Assembly: GCA_027886175.1 (NCBI GenBank)
Contig: JAJNNQ010000100.1
Location: 1,899,501-1,963,500 of the forward strand
DNA: 64,000 nt
Origin: Phylloscopus collybita
Lineage: Eukaryota; Chordata; Aves; Passeriformes; Phylloscopidae
Direction: 5' to 3'
Shown: piece after piece, positions 12,551-22,535 of the stretch
How positions within the stretch are numbered: the stretch's first letter is position 1
Layout of the letters: every line of letters begins with the position of its first letter
Program-made: the position numbers and the translations under genes
Notes under the pieces: generated by a model
What the model saw: the letters and a program-made list of their open reading frames with translations, nothing else
Databases searched by the model: none
Told to the model about the DNA's origin: nothing

Positions 12551-12835
12551 GCCACACGTCTGCCAACTTCCCCAGACTTGTGGAGTTTTATTTTTCCTCC
12601 TTACTGCTCGCTCCTCAACACGGCTGAACAAGGACAGGGGGGGCCCTGCTGCTGCAAGCTGGACCCCACCATGCCCCATGGGGATCAGAGCACAGCAGCT
12701 CGGGATTGGGAAATGCACGGCGTGATTTCACCCAAAAAAGCCAGGGCTGCACTGGCACAGCTGCTCCTCTGGAGCAGCACGCCAGACATCAGCGAGGAAA
12801 GGCTCTGCTGGCACTGCGAGAGCCCATCATGTGGC

Positions 12836-12917
12836 TCGGCTAATTAAAAACTGACCTGGGCCATCATCATTAAATGTTGTAATCACAAGCCTGCAAGTGA
12901 TTAGATGGAGAAACAAC
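12836..12917. promoter_or_regulatory. Possible conserved non-coding element
   Basis: The block CGGCTAATTAAAAACTGACC ... GTGATTAGATGGAG has homeodomain-type TAATTA and GATTAG cores and no internal repetition, in GC-rich surroundings. The texture suggests an enhancer core. Conservation could not be tested. Confidence 0.25.
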
Positions 12918-13847
12918 ACCCCCCCTCCCCCCTTCCTCGTTCCCAGGGATCAGCAGCTGACTAAGCCCAACTCAAGGCCCTCAATCCTTTTTTATAAACA
13001 GCAGAGCTCAGCTGTTGTCAGGGATGAGGACACCCAGGAATTTTGACCAGCCAGCATTTCCCTCTTGCTCCACAACCAGATTTTTGCCAGACGTGGAGGA
13101 GTTAGCCTCGAGTCCAGCCCTTCTGCTTCCCCATCCCACCAAGACCGGGCTGGCAGCCAGGGAATTCAGCCCAGCACACACCTCAAGCACTGCTAGAAAG
13201 GTGATTGAGGTGGACACGGCACCATCAGCCACCAGAGGATGAATCCCAGCCTTGGCACTCAAGCCTTGACAGGTACACCGAGACAGGGAAATCGATTTTT
13301 CACTTCTCTGGGAACTCTGCACTCCCTCTGAGGGTAACCTTGGGATGTTGTGCACTCAGCAGAGTAGGCAAAGTTAATTAAGGGCAGATGAAGGATGATG
13401 GGAGCAGAGAATGGATAAGAGGGGGTGGATGAGAAGCAGGATGCTCCTTGGAGGCTGGAGAGGGGAGGCTGCAGTGAGAGCCCACAGGGTTCTTCACCCC
13501 ACAAAGCCCCAAAAGCCTGGATCACAGAGGGAATTAAAAAGGTTATTTTCCTGAAATTACCTGGATATACCAGAGGTACCACCAGATCTCTCGGAAAGGA
13601 TCTTCACCTGTGCACTACCAGCACCTCTGACACCACAAGGAGAGGAAGAAACTCCCCTAAGTTACGACAGCAAAGAAAAAACCCAAACAATTTCTGCTCA
13701 GTTATAAATCCCCGTGTTCATCTTCAGTCATTGGAACCAAAAGACCTCTCAGAACATCAAATCCAAACTGGCAACTCTATGTTCACCACTTAAACATCCC
13801 CATTCCAATTACCTTGGGATTTCTACTCCTGGATGCTGTTTAGTTGG

Positions 13848-13935
13848 GATTTTTGTTGGGGTTTTTTTGTTGTTGTTGCTGTTGTTTGCCGTTTTATTTT
13901 TGCAGTTTTTGGGTTTTGAAGGGTTTTGTAACCTC
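13848..13935. repeat. G/T-rich low-complexity tract
   Basis: Interrupted runs of T and G (GGGGTTTTTTTGTTGTTG and similar) with very few other bases. One of several such tracts in the window. Confidence 0.8.
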
Positions 13936-15176
13936 ATTTAGCTCTTCTCCCAGTGGCAAGCTGTGGAACTCGTGGGCCCAGCCTGATTCTGCAACACCCC
14001 CAACATCTGACAACCCAGCAGTGTGGTGATTCTCCCCTTTTGTTGTGTGTTCTCAGAAAGAACCTTCAAATCATTGCATCCCCTTCCCTTACACTCCTTC
14101 CAACCACCCAAAAAATCCACAAAACACCTCCAGAACACTCAACTGCTCCCCCTCTCCTCTGAATCCCTGATTTTTCTGCCTCCTTGGTGGGAGGAATTCA
14201 CTCGAACGAGAGGCAGCACTTGAGGCACAGGCACTGAGCCCATTTATATAATACAAGATATTTTCCATGTGTTTTGTCGGGCTCTTCACACTTCTGTTTG
14301 CTTTTTTTCCACCACTGCTGCGTGTGGTGCCAAAGGCTACATTGAGCAACCACTGAGGGCTTGAAGCACTTCTTCTCCATTAATGTAATAAACTCAGAAC
14401 AGGGAAAAAAAAAAAAAAAAAAAACTGGAGAAGCAGCTCCTTGGCATTTGGCAGGGAGGAGTTCAGCTCCCAGCAGCTTCTCCCAGCTCCCAGCGCCACG
14501 TCCCAGTTGCCAAGAAGCCAAGATCCAAGCCAGGTGGCCAAAGGGCTACGGGATCTTCCAGGCTGTTGGTCTGTGGATGAAGCAGGGCCAGGAAGGAAGC
14601 ACCATGAAACAGCCAGGAGTGCATTTCTCCAGGATTTTCTGGGTGTGGGAAGGGTTTAAACACCATGGGAACGGTGTGCACCAGGCTGGGCCCTGCACAG
14701 ACCCTAAAAGGTGAGCCAGGCCCTGCACAGGTCCCACAAGGTGACATTTTCCCAACCCTTCCAGCACCCAGAGGCCAAATGGATGCAGAGAATAAAGCCA
14801 GCTCCAAAGGAAAGGTCTCCTGGAGATCATTTCTCCTGAGGTATCCGGGCTGCAGCCCAGGATGCTGTTCCACATTTAGGCTTAGTCCCGTGCCTTAGCT
14901 TAGGAATGTGCTGAGCTCTGCTGCTGCCCCCAGTCCTTGGGATGCACCTTGGGTCACAAGCAGGAAATCAGGGATATGGGGTGAACCAGGATCCAACCTC
15001 CCAGCTGTGCTGGGCTTTTCTCATCACTTCCCACTCTCAAACCCCCTGACGTGTGGGGTCACACGAGAACCACATCCAGCAGGATTCCCTCAGGAGGCCC
15101 AACATGCAAAACTGATTTCCTTAAAACACTTTAGGAGCTCTGGAAGTGTTGCTCATTCCACTTAATTTCCAGGCCA

Positions 15177-15300
15177 CTGGCTGTTCTGAGTGGGAAGGGA
15201 TATCAAGTCCAGCTCTGCAGTGAGGCCCAGGCAGGGACTGAACCATGCCTTTGGTGTTATCAGCACCACGCTCTGACCAACGGAGCTGACCTCACTGAAG
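15177..15300 (-). mobile_element. tRNA-Ile-derived SINE (TguSINE1-like)
   Basis: Read on the minus strand, the sequence is a tRNA-Ile-like head with the D-arm/A-box region GTCAGCTCCGTTGG (plus 15277-15290), the loop GTGCTGATAACACC with anticodon GAT (plus 15259-15261), and a B-box GGTTCAGTCCC (plus 15234-15244). A short linker leads to GGACTTGATATCCCTTCCCA and ACTCAGAACA, which resembles the avian CR1 3' end. A tRNA-Ile head with a CR1-type tail is the design of the passerine TguSINE1 family, which borrows CR1 machinery. The acceptor stem does not pair and the T-arm is altered, so it is not a working tRNA. The 3' terminal CR1 repeats are missing or decayed. Confidence 0.8.
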
Positions 15301-15611
15301 AATTCCAAGCTTCTCCCTTGGTTATTCCAAGATTCCTTGGTTTTCAGCGCTCCACAGGCTGAGCATCACTTACAGACCCAAAGAGCATCACAAACCAGCC
15401 TTGAACTTTGCACTACGTGAGACTCAGCCCATCAAAAGAGACACCAAAAAAAAATCAAGATTTACCTGTCCTTTTCACACTCCCTCAGCCTCCAACACCA
15501 CCAAACATCCTGGTTCAGCAACATTCCATAAAGATTTTTTCCCTCCAAAGCCAGAATTTTTACAAACCCCAGAGCAACAATCCAGCCCATGCTCTCAGAG
15601 CAGCTTCCAGA

Positions 15612-15708
15612 AGATCCTGGAGTGGTTTGGGTTGGAAAAGACCTTAAACCTCCCCTCATTCCAACCCCTGCTCAGGCTGAGCTTCCATGGACCAGGCTGG
15701 TCAAAAAC
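15612..15708 (-). mobile_element. CR1 LINE 3'-end fragment
   Basis: The plus strand reads CTGGAGTGGTTTGGGTTGGA, then AAGACCTTAAA, CCAACCCCTGC and GGACCAGGCTGGTC, all minus-oriented CR1 terminal blocks. About 95 bp are kept. Confidence 0.82.
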
Positions 15709-16944
15709 GTGGAGATAAACATCACTGAGAGCTGCTGATCCACACAGGAACCATTTGTTTGGGGAAAAAAACCAACCAACAAACGTCCAGCCCTTCAACA
15801 GCCAGGTTGTGAACAAGAATTTATAAATTTAACACAAATCCCTGTTAAACTTTGGACAAATTTAGGCCCTGGAGGCTCCTATTAATCAGCCCTAAACCCT
15901 CCTCCCATTAAAGGGGGAAAATCCTCCCTTCCAGGCTGTTTCCAGTTGTTCCTGGCACAAGGCAATATTTCTTATTTTTAAGACCCCACCCCATGTTTGT
16001 GATCTTTTAATAAATAAATTATGGACCTACACAAGGTTAAAGGAAACACCCCAGAGTCCAGTGGGACCAAAAAGCAGGGAAGAGGCCTCCAGACTGGCAT
16101 TTTCCCTGGATAAGTTGTTCTCATGTTCTTCCAGCTCAAAACAAGTGTGTGGAGAGACTTTTATCTTTGAAAAAAAAAAAATTTGCTTTCTGATAACATC
16201 AAAAAAAAAAAATGCCCAGAACAGGAAAAAAAAAAAAAAATTGAGGAAAAAACGAAATACTATAAAAAACTGGAAAATAATTAATAGATTTTTCTGTGCT
16301 TTCATAATAACATTCACTTGGGTAACCATAAAAAGCGATTATTATGGTAATAAAAGGATGAATAATTTATTTTGAATCCCAGACAAACTGTTCCCTTCCA
16401 GAACTCTGAGATGATTCCATGCATATGAAAATCATCTCTTCAATGTCTGTGCTCGCTGTAGCCGTGGGGCCAGAAAGGTCTTCCGTGGGTTTATAGGATT
16501 GATTTTCATTTCCAGAACTTTTCTTAGGAGTTATAAATGGGAATATAAACCTGGAGCCTCGCTGTGCAAGCTGCAACTGGTGTTCCCATTTGCTCAGCAC
16601 AGGGATTCAGTTCTGCCTGTTGCGTTCCCAAACACAAATTTGGGGAAGGGCATCCACGTGCAGCTCCCTCAAACTGGCACCTCCTCAACACCCTGAACCT
16701 GATATCCAAAATATCCCTCAGAGCTTTTCTTTGCTGCAGCATCCAGGAGTGAAAGGGGTTTTTTTTTTATATGGACTGTCAATTTTCAAGAAGACAACCA
16801 AATAAATCCAAATAACAAACCTGGAATGCAAGAGGGGAACTTTGCAGCACCCAGAGCTGGATGCACTGTGAGCAAACCTTAGCGTTAGCCAAAAAAAAAA
16901 TTCCCAACAAACCCCCAGAACACTGGGATTCCACCAGAGTAAAT
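15709..16944. other. Intergenic, AT-rich
   Basis: No gene recognised. Three A runs lie at about 16172-16182, 16201-16211 and 16226-16240. The unbroken AT-rich stretch 16250-16440, with little internal repetition, could include a conserved element. A T run lies at about 16760. Confidence 0.45.
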
Positions 16945-17132
16945 GGGATGCTGGGAAGGAAAACTTCCCTGTGAGGCTGGGATGGAATTCCCAGAGAAGT
17001 TGTGGCTGCCCCTGGATCCCTGGGAGTGTCCCAGGCCAGGCTGGACGGGGCTTGGAGCAGCCTGGGATGGGCACAAAGTGGAACTGGATGGCTTTAGGAT
17101 CCCTTCCAACCCAAACCATGCCATGATCCCGT
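16945..17132 (+). mobile_element. CR1 LINE 3'-end fragment
   Basis: The plus-strand CR1 tail has GGGAAGGAAAACTTCCCTGT, AGAAGTTGTGGCTGCCCC, GGCTTGGAGCAGCCTGGGAT and the terminal CCAACCCAAACCATGCCATG. It is similar in extent and sequence to the copies at 3411 and 61693, so probably the same subfamily. Confidence 0.92.
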
Positions 17133-18629
17133 GGATAATCCAGCAGTTCCCAGCTTGGGGAACCAAATCCATCCCCTCTCCACACCTGCCCAGGGCAGGA
17201 GGCTCCACAGAAGCCCCGGGAAGGACAGAGCAGAGCAGCTGGAGCTCCTTCCAAAGCGAAGAGCCGTGATTCAGGATTTGAGACTTCCCAAAGCACCGAC
17301 TATTTATTCCTAATAAAGCCCAACTGCCTGCTTTGGGCTGCCCAGCTGCTCCACGTGCACACAATCTGGAATTAAACTGAGCTAATCTAAACCACGAACA
17401 TGAACCATCCCCTGGATTAGATCTCCAACCAACCCTCTGCTCCCATTCCCAGCTCGTTCTCCCAGAGTTCAACAAGCGACAAACAAACCTCCGAGGAAGA
17501 AAGAGGAATTGTGTCACTGCCCTGTGTAATCTGCTCTAAATGAGTCCTCACACAAACCACCATAAAATTCAATTTATTGGACTCCGTAAAACGTGATTCC
17601 CCACCTTGATAATTAAAAAAGATACTGTAATAAAAGTCTTTAGTCCTCATGTGCTGCACATTGGTTCCCATCTGATTTTTATCCCAGCGGGGGGATTGTA
17701 AGAACACGGAATTGCTGGTGCAGCCTTCGTGTGCAGGCACAGTGTCAGCAGGGAGGTAATTCTGCTGCCACAAGAAACTGGGGAGAGAAATTCAGAGCCC
17801 TGAGGCCTCAGCAGCTGCTGGTCCAGCATGGAGCACCACAGCCCAGTCCTGGGGCACCAGCTGGGCTTCCCAAAATGGAATATCCCAGATTTTGGCACCT
17901 CCCGTGGTGGGGACAGTGGGATTAGTGCTGCTTCTCCACTTTGGAGTCAGCACCAAGCCAGAGCAAAGATTTTTGTAATCAATTAACAGGAGAAGCAGAG
18001 GTGCAGCACCAGCCCTTCCCTCCCCGGTGTGGCAGTGCCCAGAATCTTCCTGCCTGGCTTCCAAGAGAAAAACTGGGAAGCTCCTTGACTCAAACTGAAA
18101 AATGTGTCACTTTCCCTGACTTGAGCAGGAACAGAAGGAAAATTCCCTCCCAGACATTTCTGGGTTAAATCCAACACTCTGCCAGAGCAGCCTCTTGTTC
18201 TCTTAGCACCACCTTGGGGTGCAGCACCAGCATTCCCAGGGATTTTTCCTGGTCCATTTGTCCCTTCCGACCCGGATTCCCCAAGCCAGCCGGGGTTCCA
18301 ACCCCACTCACAGCCACTCCCTGGGAAAACCCTACAGATTCCCTGGAGCTGGTTTGGGTTCAGCTCCTCTGCAAGGCCAGAGCTTCCACAGGATGGTTTG
18401 GGTTGGAGGGATCCAGCCCTTGGAATGGGAATTTCCATTGTTCCACTTGGCCAAAAACCAAAAAAAGATTTGGTTTGGCTCTTGCCCCCACCACGCTGGG
18501 GCTGTGAGCAGAGAAGCCTCCACGAGGTTCACCGGGATCTCCATCCTCACAGCCAGGAGCTGGTCAGGAACTGTGCTGGAAGCAAAGCAGGACCAACCAC
18601 AGGGAAATGCCACCCGTGACAGCCCAGAT
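17133..18629. other. Intergenic, no gene recognised
   Basis: Mostly unique sequence. An AT-rich stretch (17560-17660) stands out from GC-richer flanks. A short GATGGTTTGGGTTGGAGGGA at 18392-18411 may be a tiny decayed minus-strand CR1 terminus, but too little remains to be sure. Confidence 0.45.
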
Positions 18630-18735
18630 CCCACAGAAATTTGGGATAATTTGGGTTGGAAGGGACACTGAAGGTCAGCTGGGCCAACCCTTGACAGCAA
18701 GATCCTGAAGATGTTGGACAGGACCCGGCTCCAAG
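18630..18735 (-). mobile_element. CR1 LINE 3'-end fragment
   Basis: The plus strand carries GGATAATTTGGGTTGGAAGG, GACACTGAAGGTCAGCTGGG and CCAACCCTTGACAGC, matching the minus orientation of a CR1 subfamily whose terminus has AATTTGGGTTGG rather than GGTTTGGGTTGG. Confidence 0.78.
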
Positions 18736-20400
18736 CTCATCCACATGGACAACATCCCTGGTTTATGCAATTCCAGTCCCCTCCTGACTTCCCTTGGCTG
18801 GATCCAAGCACGGGATATCTCAGCCCTTGGAGCGAGCGCAAAGGGAGCCCGAGTGCAGAATATAAATCCTTCATCCAAACAAATCCCCCTTCCTAAAAAT
18901 CAGGCAAACACACCCAAGCACGAGCAGGGCCCAGGCTGGCTGTTTATTGCACATGCATTCCTCCACCTCGGGACAGGCCCCATCCATCCCGCTGGAAATC
19001 ATTCCCAAATCACAAAAAAAAAAAAATAAAATATCCCTCTCCTGAAGCAGGGAGGAGGCACCAGCACAGCAGCGTTACAGAGCTCATCAAGGGTCTAATT
19101 TTTACCAGATTAATTATTTTTAAACACACCCCCCCCCCAAATCAAGTTAACTCTCAGCACCGGTTCTGCTCCAGCTCCAAAGAATATGAATTTATAGGTC
19201 AATTTATTACAGGGCCAGCCCAAAAGCACTGCAGCAATTTTATTTCACCTATGGGCCTGGAGTGAAGGGAATTCCTCTGTATTTATCCAAACCACATCTG
19301 TCCATGGAGCAGATGAAGCTCCAGGCTGGATAAATCCCAGCAGAGAGAACCAAACCCAGCGTGCAGGGAGCAGCCAGGAGTGCCACAGGAGAATGAAAGG
19401 AGACAGAGCACCACGAGGACCAGCACTGCCACAGGATGAGCCTGGAGGTCTTCTCCAGCCTCAGTGATTCCAGGAGATCAGGAATGGGATTTATTCTCTC
19501 CCAGGCAGTGAAGGGATGGAGCAGCTGGGCTGGGCTGGGAGGCTGTGCCCAAAGGGCAGCACAGGAGAGGAGACACAGGTTTGGAATCTGCAAAGTCTCT
19601 GGCAAAATGAGGATTTGAAGCTCACTGAGCACTTCAGACAGTCCCACTGCAGGGACAAACAATGCCGGGGAAAAACCAACCCAAACCCACCCAGAAAGGC
19701 AATTATTAATGTTGAGTTTTCTCTTTGGGGATCATTCTGAAATTGGGATCGACACCTTAATCCTGCAGCTCCTGCCACATGAGCTCAGCTGCTGCCAGAC
19801 AGAGCAATCTCTGCCAGCTTCAGCATTAAAACAAAACAAAATAGAGCTTTCAAGGCTTTCCCCCCATTGGAATTAAAAAAAAAAAAAAAAAAAAAATCAG
19901 TGTATTAAACTATAAAGTATATTAAAAAAGAACTCAGTCGTTTATGTAGTTTAAAATCTCAGTCACAAAAATCTTTAGAGCCATCGTGCCACAGAGAGGG
20001 GGGAAAGAAGCACAACCACCACCTGTGCACACAGAGCAGGCTGAATTCCCTGCCCGCACTCCCAAAGCCGGGAGGAGTTTGGGGAGGCACGGCGGCTCCC
20101 AGCCCCGTCAGCAGCACACGAGAGGGCACTGTTCTGTAGGCTCAGCACAAACCCAGCCTCTGCTCCTGGAATTGAATCCCTCAGCTCAGCCCCAGCTGCT
20201 CTGGAGAATCCCACGTGGAGCCAGAATGGAATCAGCATCCTCAACTCCTTCCAGGAGATCCTTCCCTTCCCTGCCCAGCAGCATCGAGATTTGGGGCAGG
20301 GAGTGATGATAATCAAGGCATTTCTCTTGCTTCCATTACCAAAAATCTAATTTTTCAGGTATTATGAGACAGGAGCTGACACTCACGTTGGTTTTGTCAG
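18736..20400. other. Intergenic, no gene recognised
   Basis: Contains A runs at about 19015-19026 and 19875-19896, an AT-rich block near 19090-19250, and one small CR1 tail (listed). The 113-aa minus frame at 19975-20316 and its plus-strand partner match nothing known. Confidence 0.5.
19434..19476 (+). mobile_element. CR1 LINE terminal remnant
   Basis: GAGCCTGGAGGTCTTCTCCA followed by GCCTCAGTGATTCCAGGAGAT matches the extreme 3' end of the CR1 type that ends GGTCTTTTCCAACCT..GATTC. It is only about 43 bp. Confidence 0.55.
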
Positions 20401-20520
20401 TTGGGGTTTTTTCCTTTTTCTTTTTCTTTTTTTTTTTTTTTTTTTGTTTTGTTTTGTTTGTTGTTTGGGGTGTTTTGTTTTTGGTTGTTTGTTTGTTTTG
20501 TTTTTCAGGGGTTTTTTTTT
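20401..20520. repeat. T/G low-complexity tract
   Basis: Starts as T with rare C, then becomes almost purely T and G for about 75 bases (GTTTTGTTTTGTTTGTTG type). It abuts the local duplication described next. Confidence 0.88.
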
Positions 20521-20587
20521 GCTGTGGGCATAAATCAGGTGTGTTATTCAAATTTAGCTCAATATTTAAGGTTTAAACAAACTGATC
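20509..20587. repeat. Local direct duplication, copy 1
   Basis: The segments GTTTTTTTTTGCTGTGGGCA and AGCTCAATATTTAAGGTTTA (then AACAAACTGATC) recur at 20630-20777. In copy 1 the two segments are nearly adjacent. Confidence 0.7.
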
Positions 20588-20629
20588 AATAAACTCGGCA
20601 TTACAGGAGAGGAGCCCGTGCAGGACAAG

Positions 20630-20777
20630 GGTTGGTTTTTTTTTTTTGCTGGATAAAAATCAAGTGTGATGGAAATTTCACATGGCAGAAAAACCTCCAG
20701 GAGACTCCCAGCTCCAACCCAGGAGGGAGAATTCATTCAGCTCTAGCCCAATATTTCATGTTTAAACAAACGGATCC
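20630..20777. repeat. Local direct duplication, copy 2
   Basis: Second copy of the 20509 unit: TTTTTTTGCTGGATAAAAAT, then about 65 bp absent from copy 1, then AGCCCAATATTTCATGTTTA and AACAAACGGATC. Either an insertion here or a deletion in copy 1. Confidence 0.7.
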
Positions 20778-21602
20778 AAAAATTTGGATTAAACCCGCTG
20801 GAAAGCAGCTGGCTGGAACTTCAAGCGACGCTCTAGAGCCTCCAATCTGTGATTCCAAGAGATGCCAGCACTCCAGGATGCAGCAGGTGGGACAGGAGAA
20901 GGGATTTGGCCAAAAAAAAAGCCAATTAACAAACAGGTGTAAGAGAGCCACGGACTAAACCCCGCTGAAATCTGCTCCTTTCACTCACCCCAGGTCCACC
21001 TTGTGCCACCACAGGCTGGGCTCTGCCTTTGTCCCCTGCATTTCTGCCACTTCCTCTGCCCTCTGAGCCCCCAAACCCTGGTGGTTCCCCACATCCTCCC
21101 AGCTCAGGGAGCAGCACAGGGGGGGTTTTTATCACTCAGCCCCTCCTGCCGAGCCCCACTCCCAGCTCCTGTGTTTTCTGCTGCAGCACGTGTTGACAGA
21201 TGCCACATTCCTGCTGCTGCAGGGCTCCTGGGGAAGCACAGGCAGGCTGCAGCAGGGGGAAGGCAGGAAATTGCTCTGTTTGGGATAAAAAGAAACGTCT
21301 GCACGAGGATGTTCCCACTGAGGCCCCCACCTTGGATTTCCTGCCCCAGAGCAGCTGATTTCCCTCCCATCCCCATGGAAAGCTTTTCAAATCTTGGAGC
21401 TGAGTGGGCAAAAATGTTTATCAGTCCAGTCATCCTGGCTGCTTTTTGGTTGGGTTTTTGTTGTTTTGGGTTTTTTTCCCCTTCTTTTTGGGCTGAATGT
21501 TGTTTGGAATTGGGAATCCTGAGCCCACTGTGGTAGCCTGGCACTGTCACCCTGGGGGCCACTGCTCTGCCACCCCAGTGGCCACAGCCAGCTCAGGGCA
21601 AG
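20778..21602. other. Intergenic, no gene recognised
   Basis: GC-rich unique sequence with a G/T-rich stretch at about 21440-21490. The 177-aa plus frame (21003-21536) and 152-aa minus frame (21104-21562) overlap in opposite directions and resemble no family. Confidence 0.5.
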
Positions 21603-21922
21603 CCCAGGAACCACTCAGACCCTTTTTTGGTTTTCAGAATATCCCCAGGAACCCCTCAGCCACTTTTTGGTTTTCCAGGACATCCTCAAGAACCACTCGG
21701 CCACTTTTTGGGTTTTTAGGACACCCCCCAGGAATGACTTTTCCACTTTTTCTTTCTGAGAAAAAAAACTCCAGGAACCCCTCAGTCATTTTTTGTTTTT
21801 CAGAATATCCCCAGGAACCCCTCAGCCACTTTTTCTTTCTCAGAAAAAAAACTCCAGGAACCCCTCAGCCACTGAGACCCTCAGCCACTTTTTGGGTTTC
21901 CAGGACATCCCCAGGAATGTCT
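21603..21922. repeat. Minisatellite, about 42-bp unit x 8
   Basis: The core CCAGGAACCCCTCAGCCACT, with variants, recurs at about 21604, 21645, 21687, 21729, 21771, 21811, 21854 and 21911. The rest of each unit is a pyrimidine- or T-rich stretch ending in CAGAATATCC or CAGGACATCC. The last interval is longer because of a 15-bp internal duplication (CTCAGCCACTGAGAC). Confidence 0.9.
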
Positions 21923-22067
21923 CTTCCCCAAAGAGGCTTCACAGCCAAATCAATCTGGTGGTTAAATCCCTCCTGCAAGTTCTGGGCTGATGCTCCTGGG
22001 GAGGCTTCTCCCAACTCCCACAGCCTGGAGATGCTGCCAGGCCAGCAGGGCTGTGTCCCCAGGGATC

Positions 22068-22167
22068 ATCAGCTCCAAGAGCTTCCCTCCCTTGAGGAAC
22101 ATGGGAGCCAGCACCTCGTGGTGGGACAGCCCAGCCAACAAGGACCTTGCTGTGGCTCCAAGTCTGA
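22068..22167. repeat. Direct repeat pair, copy 1
   Basis: The block from ATCAGCTCCAAGAGCTTCC to TGTGGCTCCAAGTCT is repeated about 360 bp downstream at 22426. Shared strings include GGAGCCAGCACCTCG and CCTTGCTGTGGCTCCAAGTC. Confidence 0.85.
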
Positions 22168-22425
22168 AATAGATATGTTTCCCAAGAAAGCAAGAAGAAT
22201 TTTGTCTGCTCCAAACCCTCACGAAGGGAGTTGAGGAGCTTCTAAGGCTGGATGAACACTTGCACTGAATACTCCTAGAAAGTGAATTTTCAGCTTGTAC
22301 ACTGGAAGGCTCACTCCAGAGAAATGATAATTTATGTGAAATGACACAACACGTGGGATAGCAAGAATCCCAAGTCCCTCAAATTTTCTCTAATGAGAGG
22401 AAACTCGTTAGGGTAACGAGCATTG

Positions 22426-22527
22426 TCAGCTCCAGGAGCTTCACTGCCTTGAGGAATGCACAAGGGACACAGGAGCCAGCACCTCGCGGTGGGACACCCC
22501 AGCCAACAAGAACCTTGCTGTGGCTCC
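22426..22527. repeat. Direct repeat pair, copy 2
   Basis: Second copy of the 22068 block, same orientation, with a small insertion (GCACAAGGGACAC in place of ACAT). It is a local duplication, not a recognised element. Confidence 0.85.
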
Positions 22528-22535
22528 AAGTCTCA

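Larger units (their letters stand above)
12551..15176. other. Intergenic with low-complexity tracts
   Basis: No gene recognised. It holds an AT-rich possible conserved element (12836-12917, listed), a G/T-dominated tract at 13848-13935, an A run at about 14405-14424, and two imperfect copies of a CCCTGCACAG...AAGGTGA unit at about 14691-14745. Confidence 0.5.

Noticed and set aside
15215..15297. Functional tRNA-Ile gene
   Set aside because: The anticodon loop and B-box are recognisable, but the acceptor stem does not pair, and a CR1-like tail follows. It is a SINE head.
18391..18412. Separate CR1 copy
   Set aside because: Only about 20 bases (GATGGTTTGGGTTGGAGGGA) match the CR1 end and nothing follows; kept as a note, not a feature.
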